64,000 nucleotides of DNA from CAVQGM01 sp963712065 (GCA_963712065.1 CAVQGM010000002.1:1302001-1366000); one strand, 5' to 3'; numbered from the stretch's first letter, positions 28,810 to 38,202 are shown. Made by a program: numbers and translations. The notes: generated from the letters alone by a model not told the origin.

Positions 28810-29736
28810 TCAGAACGCTTCGCGGATGTTGATGATGGCGGGCCCGAGCACGATCACGAACAGCGCCGGGAACATGCAGAACACCATCGGGATCAGCATC
28901 TTCACCGGCGCCTTCTGGGCCCGCTCCTGGGCCAGCTGGCGGCGCTTGATCCGCATCTCCTCGGCCTGGGCCCGCAGCACCCGGCCGATCGACACGCCGA
29001 AGGTGTCGGCCTGGAGGATGGCGAGCACGAACGAACGGACCTCGGGGACGTTGGTGCGCTGGTCGAGGGCCCGCATCGCGTCGGCCCGGCTGGCGCCGGC
29101 CCGCACCTCGCCGAGCATCCGGGCGAACTCCTCGGACAGGGCCCCGGGGACGGCGTCGATGGTGCGGTCGAGGGCCTGCTCGAAGCCGAGGCCGGCCTCG
29201 ACCGAGATGGTGAGCAGGTCGAGCACGTCGGGCAGCTGCACCTGCAGCTCGTGCTGGCGGGCCTCGACCCGACGGTTCAACACGGCGTCGGGACCGACGA
29301 GCAGGGCGAAGCCGAAGAGGGCGAACACGAGCAGCTGCATCGTCCCGTCGAGCCTGACCGGGTTCCAGATGAACACGAACACGAACAGGACCGGCAGCAG
29401 CAGGATCGTGATGACGCGGATGGCGAGGAACCGGTCGACGGCGTCGGCCGAGCCGTTGCCCGCGAAGATGAACTTCTTGCGGACGCTGTCGGTGTAGCCG
29501 ACCGGCGTGAACCGGCGCCCCAGGTTGGTGAGCCCGCCCATGACGGGCGCGATGGCCCGCTCCCGGAACGGTTCCAGCAGCTCCTGGTCGCGCACGTTCT
29601 CGACCTCGTAGCCCTCGAGCTGGCGGAGCGAGTCGCGCACGACCGCCTTCTCGTTGGCCTGGGAGAGGACCGTGTAGACGATCAACGCGATCGCCCCACC
29701 CAGGAGCAGTCCACCGATGAGCAGCATCATGTCCAT
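28810..29736 (-). CDS. tadC: TadC-like type II/IV secretion F-domain protein
   Basis: A 308-residue inner-membrane platform protein of the Tad/Flp pilus. An N-terminal helix (residues 2-25) is followed by a soluble stretch, two helices (~105-150), the T2SSF domain (LPDVLDLLTISVEAGLGFEQALDRTIDAVPGALSEEFARMLGEVRAGASRADAMRALDQRTNVPEVRSFVLAILQADTFG) and a C-terminal helix pair ending IINIREAF. It pairs with TadB to couple the CpaF ATPase to pilin polymerisation. It starts 5 nt after the VWA-tadB gene, in the order expected for tad operons. Confidence 0.9.
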   Translation of the reverse strand: MDMMLLIGGLLLGGAIALIVYTVLSQANEKAVVRDSLRQLEGYEVENVRDQELLEPFRERAIAPVMGGLTNLGRRFTPVGYTDSVRKKFIFAGNGSADAVDRFLAIRVITILLLPVLFVFVFIWNPVRLDGTMQLLVFALFGFALLVGPDAVLNRRVEARQHELQVQLPDVLDLLTISVEAGLGFEQALDRTIDAVPGALSEEFARMLGEVRAGASRADAMRALDQRTNVPEVRSFVLAILQADTFGVSIGRVLRAQAEEMRIKRRQLAQERAQKAPVKMLIPMVFCMFPALFVIVLGPAIINIREAF

Positions 29737-29741
29737 GTGTC

Positions 29742-31724
29742 TCAGATCTCGATGTCGATGATCTTCTTCATCCAGAAGAAGCCGATGGCCATGGCGACGG
29801 CGGCGACACCGAGCATGATGTTGCCGAGCGTCGTGTCGATGAGCGCCGACGTGTAGTCGGGGTTGATGACGAACATGACGGCGCCCAGACCGATGGGCAG
29901 GACGCCGAGCACGATGGCCGACACGCGGCCCTCGGCGGTGAGCGAGGCGACGTCACGGCGCAGGCGCTCACGTGCCGTCATCGTCTCGGCCACCGTGAGC
30001 AGCAGCTCGGAGAGGTTGCCACCGACCTCACGTTGGATGCGGATGGCCATGACCGCCCAGGCGAAGTCGGCGCTGTCCATGCGCTCGGCCGTGCCGTCGA
30101 GGGCCTCCTCGAGTGGTCGGCCGAGCCGGGACTCGGTGACCACCCGGCGCAGTTCGAGGCCCATCGGCTCGGCGACCTCCTGCGAGACGGCCTCGACGCC
30201 CTGCATGAGCGAGTAGCCGGCCCGCAGCGTGCCCGAGAGCAGCTGCAGGGTGTCGGGGAGCTGGGACATGAACTGCTTCTTGCGACGACGGGCCATGTAG
30301 CTCACGGCGGCGGCGGGCAGGAGGGCGGCGAGCATCCCGACGATCAGCCCGATGACGAGCGACCCGAACACGACGATGCCGAGCAGGGTCACGACGACCA
30401 CCAGCACCGCGTAGAAGAACAGGGCTTCACCGGCCCGCAGCGGGAGGTTGGCCCGCTCGAGGGCGTTCTCGGTCTGCTGGAGGAGCCCACGGTCACCGGC
30501 GACCTGCTCGGTCAGCTCGACGGCGCGGGCCACGAGCGCGGTCTGGGCGTACTTCTGGGGGCCGCCGTCGCCGATGTCGTCGTCGTCGGACCCCGGGCCG
30601 ATGGAGGGCTCGGCGTAGGGCTGGAGCACGTCGTTCAGCTCGTTGTCCTTGGTGAACACCAGGAACACGGCGTAGGCGAGCCCGGCGGCGGCCACCAGCA
30701 CCAGCACGACGATCACGGCCAGCCCGAGGCCGCTCTGGAGGAACGTGATGCCGCCCGAAGAGGTCGTGACGTCCGGGGTGAGGGCGGGCTTGCCCTGGGT
30801 CAGGCTGCCCATGACCACGTCGACGTCGATCTTCTCGTCGCCGATGGCCATCCGCAGCTCGGCCACCTCGCCCGCCGGCACGGTCGACTGGTAGCGCACG
30901 ACGTACTGCCCGTCGTCGAGCGTGCCGGCGACGTCGTCGACCAGGCCGCCGGCCTGGGTGCCGTCGTCGGTCGTGAGGATCTGCCCGCCGGCGGTGTCGA
31001 CGGCCGACTCCACCGAGCCGGCCCGGAAGCCGCCGCTCGTGATGCCCACCACGAACAGCATCGACCGCGAGCTGGTGAGGGCGCCGAGCGCCGCCGACTC
31101 GTCGCCGTCGCCCACGTTGCCGTTCTGGGCGGTCATGACCACGACGTCGTTCTGCGTGCCGTCGAGCTCGCCGAGCACCTCGCCGCCAAGCCGGACCGCC
31201 GGCCACAGCGCCGTGCTCTTCGTGGCCGCCGACTCGCTCGGCGGTGCCACCTGGTCGATGGCGGCCAGCAGGCGTTGCTCGTTGCTGGTGACGTCCTGCA
31301 CGAGCACCGCGGTGCTCGACGCGGTGATCACGGCGAAGGACTGGCTCTGGGCGGCGGTGGCGTCACGGCCCTGCACCCAACGCTTGGCGGCTTCCTTGGC
31401 GGCCACGAGGGCACCCGAGGTGTCCATGGCCTCGGACGTGTCGAACACGAGCGCCGTCGCTCGGGGCACGTCACTGCCCAGCGGGGCCGGATCGCCGGTG
31501 GCGACCTCGTCGCCGTTCTCGGTGAGCGTGAGCCCGGCCAGTTCGTCGGACGAACCCGAGTAGGTGAGGACGACCCCGGTGTCGGCCGGGTCGGTCGCGT
31601 CGACGGTGCGGATGGTGGCCAGCGGATCGGGCTCGACGTCCGCCCCGACGACCGCGGGCACGGCGAGCGCCAGTCCGGCGGCCACGGCCACGGCCGCGAC
31701 GGGGCGCAGGGTGCGCCAGCGCAT
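29742..31724 (-). CDS. tadB: VWA-domain/TadB fusion protein
   Basis: A 660-residue protein joining two modules. Residues 1-28 form a signal peptide (MRWRTLRPVAAVAVAAGLALAV). Residues ~88-260 form a von Willebrand A-like domain (RATALVFDTSEAMDTSGALVAAKEAAKRW, then DVVVMTAQNGN); the MIDAS motif DxSxS reads DTSEA, lacking the last Ser, so metal binding may be weak. One helix at ~333-357 leads to an acidic linker (GSDDDDIGDG) and the TadB part: helices ~434-475, a T2SSF domain (~485-620) and two C-terminal helices. The VWA part should be outside the cytoplasm and TadB inside. The ATG at 31724 overlaps the cpaF stop. TadB alone is ~300 aa elsewhere, so the fusion is notable. Confidence 0.88.
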   Translation of the reverse strand: MRWRTLRPVAAVAVAAGLALAVPAVVGADVEPDPLATIRTVDATDPADTGVVLTYSGSSDELAGLTLTENGDEVATGDPAPLGSDVPRATALVFDTSEAMDTSGALVAAKEAAKRWVQGRDATAAQSQSFAVITASSTAVLVQDVTSNEQRLLAAIDQVAPPSESAATKSTALWPAVRLGGEVLGELDGTQNDVVVMTAQNGNVGDGDESAALGALTSSRSMLFVVGITSGGFRAGSVESAVDTAGGQILTTDDGTQAGGLVDDVAGTLDDGQYVVRYQSTVPAGEVAELRMAIGDEKIDVDVVMGSLTQGKPALTPDVTTSSGGITFLQSGLGLAVIVVLVLVAAAGLAYAVFLVFTKDNELNDVLQPYAEPSIGPGSDDDDIGDGGPQKYAQTALVARAVELTEQVAGDRGLLQQTENALERANLPLRAGEALFFYAVLVVVVTLLGIVVFGSLVIGLIVGMLAALLPAAAVSYMARRRKKQFMSQLPDTLQLLSGTLRAGYSLMQGVEAVSQEVAEPMGLELRRVVTESRLGRPLEEALDGTAERMDSADFAWAVMAIRIQREVGGNLSELLLTVAETMTARERLRRDVASLTAEGRVSAIVLGVLPIGLGAVMFVINPDYTSALIDTTLGNIMLGVAAVAMAIGFFWMKKIIDIEI

Positions 31725-33092
31725 CAGTTCGACACCGCCTTCCGGGCGAATCCCTCGGGCTGGAAGACCTCCTGGCCGAGGCGGATGCCGAGGTCGGCGA
31801 GCTTCTCGGCGAACTTCGGGCGCACGCCGGTGGCCTTGAGGTGGCCCTGGAACCGGCCGTGCTCGTCGACGCCCATGCCGAAGTCGAACAGGAAGACGTC
31901 CTGGAGGGTGATCACGTCGCCCTCCATGCCCTGCACCTCGGTGATGTGGGTGATGCGACGGGTGCCGTCCCGGAGGCGGCTGAGGCTGCACGATGCAGGT
32001 CGATCGCCGACGCCATCTGCTCGCGGATGGCCCGGACCGGCAGGTCGAAGCCGGCCATGAGCACCAGGGTCTCGAGACGGGCCAGCGTGTCACGGGGGCT
32101 GTTGGCGTGCACGGTGGTCAGCGAGCCGTCGTGGCCGGTGTTCATGGCCTGGAGCATGTCGAGCGCCTCGCCCGAGCGGCACTCGCCGACGACGATGCGG
32201 TCGGGCCGCATGCGCAGGCAGTTCTTGACGAGGTCGCGGATGGTGACCTCGCCGCGACCCTCGATGTTGGGCGGGCGGGCCTCCATCGACAGAGCACGTG
32301 CTCCTGGTGCAGCTGGAGCTCCTTGGCGTCCTCGACGGTGACGATGCGCTCGTCGGCGGGGATGAACGACGACAGCACGTTGAGCGTCGTCGTCTTACCG
32401 GTGCCGGTACCGCCGGAGACGATGACGTTGAGGCGCCCGACGACGCACGCCTGCAGGAAGCGGGCCGAGTGGGCGTTGAGGGTGCCGAAGCGGATCAGGT
32501 CGTCGATCTGCAGCGGCTCCTTGGAGAACTTCCGGATGGTGAGGAACGGGCCGCCGATGGCGAGCGGGTGGATCACCGCGTTGACGCGGGAGCCGTCGGG
32601 CAGGCGGGCGTCGCACAGCGGGGTGGACTCGTCGATGCGACGACCGACCTCGCCCACGATCTTGTCGATGATGCGTCGGAGGTGGGTCTCGTCGACGAAC
32701 GTCGCCGTCGGTCTTCTCGAGCTTGCCCGACCGCTCGACGAAGACCGTGTCCGGGCCGTTGCCCATGACCTCGGTGACCTCCTCGTCCTTGAGGAGGCGG
32801 TCGATCGGGCCGTAGCCGAGGATGTCGTCGGAGACGTCCTGGATCAGCTGGGCCTTGTCGGCGGCGGAGAGCGGGGCCCGCTCCTGGGCCAGCGCGGCGT
32901 GGAGCTGCTCGTGCACCCGGCGGCGGAGGTCCTCCTCGGAGAGCCGCTTGTCGTAGAGGATCGGCCCCAGCTCGTCGATGAGCTGGTGGTGGATCTTCTG
33001 ACGCAGCTCGTCGAGCACGGGGTCGCGCCGCTTCCCGGCGGCCTCCGGCTCCCCTGCCCTTGGACGTCGTGCAGACGCTTGTACAGCGACAC
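31724..33092 (-). CDS. cpaF: CpaF/TadA pilus assembly ATPase (frame broken ~5 times)
   Basis: CpaF is the hexameric ATPase that powers Flp pilus assembly. Fragments in three frames join into a full protein: MSLYKRLHDVQ, then PVLDELRQKIHHQLIDELGPILYDKR, ILGYGPIDRLLKDEEVTEVMGNGPDTVFVERSGKLEKTD, RLPDGSRVNAVIHPLAIGGPFLTIRKF, Walker A VSGGTGTGKTTTLNVLSSF, Walker B-region ERIVTVEDAKELQL, then RPPNIEGRGEVTIRDLVKNCLRMRPDRIVVGECRSGEALDMLQAMNTGHDGSLTTVHANS and DVITLQDVFLFDF. Breaks lie near 33055, 32706, 32291, 31995 and 31984; deleting the bases at 31995 and 31984 yields exactly DLIVQLSRLRDGTRRITHI, the standard sequence. GTG start at 33092 after GAGGAGAAACC. Conservation across breaks argues for sequence error. 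Confidence 0.88.
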
Positions 33093-33139
33093 GGTTTCTC
33101 CTCACCTCGGGCCTCGGCCCGACCACTTCGACTCTGGGG

Positions 33140-34384
33140 CTACCGGCGCTTTCGCTTGGCCGGGTCGGGCAGGAACAGGTCGGCGAGCTGCTCGAACGAC
33201 CGGGCGACGCCCGACCGCGGGGCCGAGCTCACCACGGGCTCCCCCTTGTTGACCGACTGGGGCACGACCACGTCGCTCGGGATGAGCGCGTCGGCCTCCA
33301 CCTCGAGGGTCCGCTCGACCTCACCGACGTCGAGCTTCACCTTGGAGTTCGCCCGGTTCAGGACGAGCTGCAGCTTCTCCATCGGCGTGTTCAGCAGGCG
33401 GCAGCGTCTGGAGGCCGATCTTGACGTTCTTGATGTTGGGGATGTCCATCCCCGCGACCAGGAGCACGTCGTCGCTGACCTCGATCAGGCCGAGCACCAC
33501 GTCGTTGAAGTAGGCCGGGGTGTCGATGATCACGAACGAGCAGAAGCGAGCGCAGCATCTCGACGATGGCCGCACCATCTCCGCGGCGCCGATCTGGTCG
33601 GCGAAGGCCGGCTCGAGCGGCGCCGGCAGCACCAGCAGACCGGACGGCCCATGCCGGGACGAGCAGGCTCTGGAGCAGCGAGGCGTCGACGGCGGTCGGG
33701 ATCGCTGATCGCCCCGACGGCGTCGACGATGGTGTGCTGCGGAGCCAGCTTGAGCATCACCGCGATGTCGCCGAACTGCAGGTCGGCGTCGATCAGCACC
33801 ACCGGCTTGCTCGCTGCGCTCGGCGAGGAGCACCGCCAGGTTGGTGGCCATGACCGACTTGCCGGCCCCGCCCTTGGTGGAGAACACGGTGATGACCCGG
33901 CCGTACTCCCCCTCCGACTCGATGACGGGCACGGCGGGCGCGGCGGGCGCGCGTGACCAGCCCGGTGGCCACCCGCTGGACGGCCTCGGCCAGTTGGAGG
34001 CCGTCGACCGGTGCCGGCAGCACGTCCTTCACGCCCGCCCGCAGCGCGCTGCTGCAGGATGTCGGTGGTCAGCTCGTTGGTGACCATGATGGCGCCGACC
34101 TCGCGATGGGTGGCGAGGAGGTTGGCCACGGTCCGCAACTCGTCGTCCTCGGCGAACGAAGGACCGAGGACGACGACGACCGGCTGGCCCTGCAGACGGG
34201 GCAGCAGGTCACCGATCGACTCCAGCGGGTTGGCCCCCTGGCCGAGCTCCAGGCCGATGCCGGCCCGGGTCCGCTGGTCGCGATCGATGACGGCCACGGC
34301 GACGGGTCGGGCCGGGCCCGATGCCGCGCCGCCGCCCGGTGGGGGTGGGTTCCCCGCCGCGCCGGTCGAGGACGGACTGGTCAC
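33140..34384 (-). CDS. cpaE: CpaE/TadZ-like ATPase (frame broken ~8 times)
   Basis: CpaE/TadZ is a MinD/ParA-type ATPase that positions the Tad machine. Reassembled from frame fragments it has an N-terminal receiver-like domain (VAVAVIDRDQRTRAGIGLELG... VVVVLGPSFAEDDELRTVANLLATHREVGAIMV), then the deviant Walker A VFSTKGGAGKSVMATNLAVLLAE, VVLIDADLQFGDIAVML, SGLLVLPAPLEPAFADQI, FVIIDTPAYFNDVVLGLIEVSDDVLLVAGMDIPNIKNVKIGLQTL and LVLNRANSKVKLDVGEVERTLE. Breaks lie near 34048, 33951, 33812, 33698, 33658, 33570, 33546 and 33401; all but one are explained by one extra base. GTG start at 34384 overlaps the corrected cpaB stop. If the indels are genuine the gene is dead; sequence error looks more likely. 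Confidence 0.85.
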
Positions 34385-35227
34385 TCCTGGAACCCCTCCG
34401 GGCCGTAGGGCGTGAGCTGGGCGGGGTCCTCACCGGGGAGGGTCGTGACCAGCGGATCGATGGGCTGCACGAGCCGCGGGGCTGTAGTCCTCGGCGGTCA
34501 GCGCCAGGTAGATGCCGCCGCCCTGCTGGGCCGACGCGATCCACAGCGCCGCCTCGGGCGGGACGTTGAAGGTGATGATGTTGGAGGACTGGTTGGTCTC
34601 GTTGTCGTCCGTGCTCACCTGCTCACCCGGCGCCAGCTGGGCGTTCTCCCCGACGGCCAGGACGTGGACGTCCTGGAAGAGCATCCGGGCGAAGGAGTTG
34701 AGCACCCCGGTGACCGGCGCCGTGCCGGCGCCCGCCTCGGGTGCGTCGTCGACGTTGCCACCGGTCTGGAAGACCATCATGTTCACGTCGTCGCCGGGCA
34801 CGAGGAAGCCACCCACGCCGCGGATCTGGTCGATCGAGACCGACAGCGCCACGTGATCGGGGTTCTTCAGCCGGGCCCGGAAGCTGATCTGGGTCTGGGC
34901 CGGATCGACGAACATGCCCTGCACGATCACCGTGCCGGCCGCGATGTCGAACAGCGCGACCTTCTTGCGGATCTCGTCGGTGGACGTGATCGCGGTGGCG
35001 GGGCGGAACTCCTGCGGGATCTTCGAGGTACCCACGGAGCCGTCGGCGGCCGCCGTCTCACCCGGGGTGCCCTGCACCACCTGGGACTTGGCGACGAACA
35101 CGTCGACCCGCTTGGCGTTGTCGTTGGCCCGGTCCTCGATGCCGCGGACGTAGTTGAACAACAGGAGGGCGGCGATGACGCCAACGGCGATCGCGCCCAA
35201 CAGGATCAACGTTCTTCGAGAGCTCAC
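34381..35227 (-). CDS. cpaB: CpaB/RcpC-like pilus assembly protein (one +1 break near C-terminus)
   Basis: A ~281-residue CpaB-family periplasmic protein. The single N-terminal helix TLILLGAIAVGVIAALLLFNYVRGIEDRAN is followed by a SAF-like domain (VFVAKSQVVQGTPGETA... AGTVIVQGMFVD... ALSVSIDQIRGVGGFLVPGDDVNMMVFQT) and DVHVLAVGENAQLAPGEQ, TFNVPPEAALWIASAQQGGGIYLAL. An extra base near 34478 shifts the frame after AEDYSP; corrected, the tail reads RLVQPIDPLVTTLPGEDPAQ and continues to a TGA that overlaps the cpaE GTG. CpaB proteins line the outer part of the Tad channel. It is first in the leftward operon, starting with GTG at 35227. Confidence 0.85.
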
Positions 35228-35511
35228 TCGAACCTCGTTCCTCGCTCAGTCCGGGCGGCGATGCCCCGGACAGCCGTTTCGGCCAGTCACGAGCGTTCGG
35301 CGCCGCCCCCGGGAGGGGACGGGTAGGGCGGCTCGCCCTTCCTTGTTCGGCCGATACCCCCGTCGGACTTAGCCCTCGGAGCGGAACGATCCAGAAACCT
35401 GGCCCTGCGGCGCCGCATGGTGCCTGAGCCGCCACCCTCCGTGGGTGACGGCGGAGGTGCCCGGCGGTCTCGGCCTGGCCGACGGCGACCGCGCCCGCCG
35501 TCGGCGGGGCG
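35228..35511. other. Promoter region of the Tad operon and 3' region of rpsA
   Basis: This 284-bp stretch holds no gene. On the minus strand, TAAG (35368-35371) and GCCGAACA (35344-35351) are separated by 16 nt, resembling the WhiG/FliA sigma consensus (TAAA, about 15 nt, GCCGATAA) with mismatches. It lies ~115 bp upstream of cpaB. A hairpin GTCCGGG-N9-CCCGGAC lies in the presumed cpaB leader. Any rpsA terminator must also lie here; no T-rich tract was seen. Confidence 0.35.
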
Positions 35512-37000
35512 TCAGCCGTCGACGGGAGGCTCGGCCTCGGCGACGGGAGGCTCGGCCTCGGCGACCGGCTCGGTCTCGACCTCGGGCTCGCTCTCGACGG
35601 CCGGCTCGGCCTCGGCCTCGACGACCGGCTCGGCGGCGCCCTCCGGCGGCGCGCCGGTCTGGTCCTCGGCGTAGTACTCGGCCCACGCCTCTTGCGCCTC
35701 GGTCGACTCGCTCGAGCGGGCCGATGTAGTTGCCCTCTTCGTCGTAGGCGTGCTCGCCGAAGTGCTCCTGGTACTCGGCGGCCACGACACCGCCCTCGGC
35801 GGCCTGCTTGATCGACAGGCTGATGCGCCGGCGCTGCAGGTCGAGGTCGATGATCTTCACCCACAGCTCCTCGCCGGGGGTGACGACCTGCTCGGGCAGG
35901 TCGACGTGGTGGGCCGACATCTCCGAGATGTGCACGAGACCCTCGATGCCGTCGCCGACCTGGACGAAGGCGCCGAACGGCACGAGCTTGGTGACCCGGC
36001 CGTAGACGAGCTCGCCGACCCGGTGGTTGGTGGCGAACTCCTGCCACGGATCCTGCTGGGTGGCCTTGAGCGACAGGCTGATGCGCTCGCGGTCGAGGTC
36101 GACGTCGAGCACCTGCACCTCGACCTCGTCACCCACGGCGACGACCGAGCCGGGGTGGTCGACGTGCTTCCACGACAGCTCGGACACGTGGATGAGGCCG
36201 TCCATGCCGCCGAGGTCGACGAACGCACCGAAGTTGACGACCGAGGACACCACTCCCTTGCGCACCTCGCCCGGCTTGAGGTTGTCGAGGAAGTCCTCGC
36301 GCTGCTCCTTCTGGGTCTCCTCCAGCCACGCCCGGCGGGACAGCACGACGTTGTTGCGGTTCTTGTCGAGCTCGATGATCTTGGCCTCGAGGCTTCGCCC
36401 GACGTAGGGCTGCAGGTCGCGGACCCGGCGGAGCTCGACGAGCGAGGCCGGGAGGAAGCCGCGCAGCCCGATGTCGAGGATGAGGCCGCCCTTGACGACC
36501 TCGATGACGGGCCCGCTGACGACGCCCTCTTCCTCCTTGATCTTCTCGATCGTGCCCCAGGCCCGCTCGTACTGGGCCCGCTTCTTCGACAGGACGAGCC
36601 GGCCCTCCTTGTCCTCCTTCTGCAGGACGAGGGCCTCGATCAGCTCGCCGAGGCTGACGACCTCGGCCGGATCGATGTCGTTGCGGATCGACAGCTCCCT
36701 CGAGGGGATGACGCCCTCGGACTTGTAGCCGATGTCGAGGAGGACCTCGTCCCGATCGACCTTCACGACCGTGCCCTCGACGATCTGGCCGTCCTCGACC
36801 TGGACCATCGACTGCGAGTAGGCGTCGTCGAGCGACAGCCCCTCGAGGTCGTTCTCGACGACCTGGCGGGGCACGTAGCGCCCCTCGGCGTCGAACGAGC
36901 CCATGCCGGACTCGTCAGGGGCGAGCGAGGTGCTCGTGAGGGAGGGGGTCTCGGCGGGGGCCGTGATCTCGGGTGCTGGGGAGGTCGCCTGGTCGGACAA
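35512..37000 (-). CDS. rpsA: 30S ribosomal protein S1 (one +1 break in the tail)
   Basis: S1 recruits mRNA to the small ribosomal subunit. Four S1 OB-fold repeats are visible: GTVVKVDRDEVLLDIGYKSEGVIPSRELS; SGPVIEVVKGGLILDIGLRGFLPASL; KGVVSSVVNFGAFVDLGGMDGLIHVSELSWKHVDHP; and GRVTKLVPFGAFVQVGDGIEGLVHISEMSAHHVDLP. An extra base near 35710 after NYIGPLE shifts the frame; corrected, the protein ends STEAQEAWAEYYAEDQTG and an acidic Glu/Pro/Val/Ala tail with two perfect 21-nt DNA repeats (35521-35562), total ~495 aa. Start is TTG at 37000 with GAGAG upstream; ATG 36904 is an alternative. It is an essential gene, so the break is almost certainly a sequence error or outside the functional core. Confidence 0.93.
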
Positions 37001-37213
37001 TGGAGGGGCTCTCTTCGGGGATGGGTGGGATCGGGCCCGGACGCGCTCGCAGGAGGCGGGCGGGGCGGGCGGGTCGATGGCGCGCCCGTAGGACGCGCAC
37101 GTGGCCCCCGGAGGCTACCACCATGGTCGCGGGGTCCGCCTCCGGCCGACCGGCTCCGCCATCCGACGCTCACCCACCCGCTGCCCCGCCTCCGGCGGTC
37201 GACCTCACGAGCC
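37001..37213. other. rpsA upstream region
   Basis: This 213-bp non-coding stretch lies between the methyltransferase stop and the rpsA TTG. A minus-strand TAGCCT at 37111-37116 is a candidate -10, giving a ~105-nt leader. No S1 autoregulatory structure or riboswitch could be recognised. Confidence 0.3.
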
Positions 37214-37960
37214 TCAGGGGCGGCGGGCGAGGAGGAGGAACTCGGGGCGGTCGAGCGCCGGCGGCCGGTCGCCGTAGTCGCCGGGGGTGACCCCGAGCAC
37301 CCGCGGCTCGGCCAGTCCGGCCTGCACCGCCAACAGCCGCAGCTCGCGCGGGGTGAAGCAGCTGGTCCACAGCTCGACCGGGACCTCGACGCCGACGTCG
37401 TCCCGGATCGTGGTGTGCTCGTGGTTCACCCCCCGGTCGGGGTCGAAGGTGTCCTGCTCCTCGAGGTAGCGAACGGCGAAGTACGCCGAGAAGGCGCTCA
37501 CCGCCACCCGGCCACCGGGGCGCACCGCCCGGGCCATGCCGGCGAGGACCACCCCGTCCGGATCGACCGTGGTCGCCGCCGGCCGTCCCCGTTCGGTCCC
37601 CGGCCCGCCGCCGGCCAACCCGAACGCGCCCTGGCACAGCGAGATGGCGGCGTCGAACTCGGCGTCGAGGTCGAGGTCGCGGGCATCGCCCCGCACGAAG
37701 GTCGCGCCCGCAGGGGCGGCCTCGCGGGCCAGGTCGACGAACCGCTCCGAGATGTCGATGCCGACGACCTCCATGCCCCGGCGGGCGAGGGCGTGGGCGT
37801 GGCGTCCCGGGCCGCACCCGACGTCGAGCACCCGCTCCCCCGGCTCGAGGCCGAGGAGGTCGACGAGGACGTCGACCTCCTGCTCGGTGCCCTTCGTGAA
37901 CGAGTAGCGGAGGTAGGCGGCGCCGAGGTGGTCGGCCACCGGTTCGAACCAGTGGCTCAT
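37214..37960 (-). CDS. Class I SAM-dependent methyltransferase
   Basis: A 248-residue methyltransferase. Motif I VLDVGCGPGRHAHALARRGMEVVGIDIS is textbook, with DARDLDLDAEFDAAISLCQGAFGL and MARAVRPGGRVAVSAFSAYFAVRYLEE. The ISLCQGAFG and WTSCFTPRELRLLAVQAGL segments resemble Methyltransf_25 proteins of unknown substrate. The ATG at 37960 comes one base after the stop of the 56-aa membrane protein gene, so the two are probably translated from one leaderless message. No membrane helix is present. Confidence 0.83.
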   Translation of the reverse strand: MSHWFEPVADHLGAAYLRYSFTKGTEQEVDVLVDLLGLEPGERVLDVGCGPGRHAHALARRGMEVVGIDISERFVDLAREAAPAGATFVRGDARDLDLDAEFDAAISLCQGAFGLAGGGPGTERGRPAATTVDPDGVVLAGMARAVRPGGRVAVSAFSAYFAVRYLEEQDTFDPDRGVNHEHTTIRDDVGVEVPVELWTSCFTPRELRLLAVQAGLAEPRVLGVTPGDYGDRPPALDRPEFLLLARRP

Positions 37961-37961
37961 C

Positions 37962-38132
37962 TCAGGTGTCGGCCCCGCACACCCACTCGGGCGGGAACCA
38001 CTGCCAGCTCTTCGGACCGTCGCCGCAGTCCTCGGCCGTCGTGACGAACCGCACGCCCACGACGACCGTGAGCACCAGGGCCACGAGCAGGATCCAGAAC
38101 CAGAAGGTGCTGCGACGATTCCGGGCGGCCAT
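37962..38132 (-). CDS. Small single-pass membrane protein, 56 aa
   Basis: A short gene: basic N-terminus MAARNRRST, one strong helix (about residues 10-29, FWFWILLVALVLTVVVGVRF) and a 27-residue outside tail with two cysteines (C36, C52) and several tryptophans (SWQWFPPEWVCGADT), perhaps a disulfide loop. A TAAGCT -10-like box lies exactly 6 nt before the ATG, and the stop is one base from the next ATG, so coding is well supported despite its size. Function is unknown. Confidence 0.7.
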   Translation of the reverse strand: MAARNRRSTFWFWILLVALVLTVVVGVRFVTTAEDCGDGPKSWQWFPPEWVCGADT

Positions 38133-38138
38133 GGCTCG

Positions 38139-38144
38139 AGCTTA
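38139..38144 (-). promoter_or_regulatory. Leaderless -10 element for the 56-aa membrane protein
   Basis: TAAGCT on the minus strand, 6 nt upstream of the ATG at 38132; same geometry as uvrA, uvrB and bcp. Confidence 0.5.
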
Positions 38145-38202
38145 CGGAACCGGGGTCCCCCGGAGGTCGACCGTCGGCCCGTCGACCCTCGGCGTCGGCC
38201 CG

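Noticed and set aside
31724..34481. Interpretation of the Tad gene breaks as proven programmed frameshifting
   Set aside because: No consistent slippery motif or stimulatory structure is shared by the breaks, and an essential gene elsewhere shows the same error type, so sequence error is favoured.
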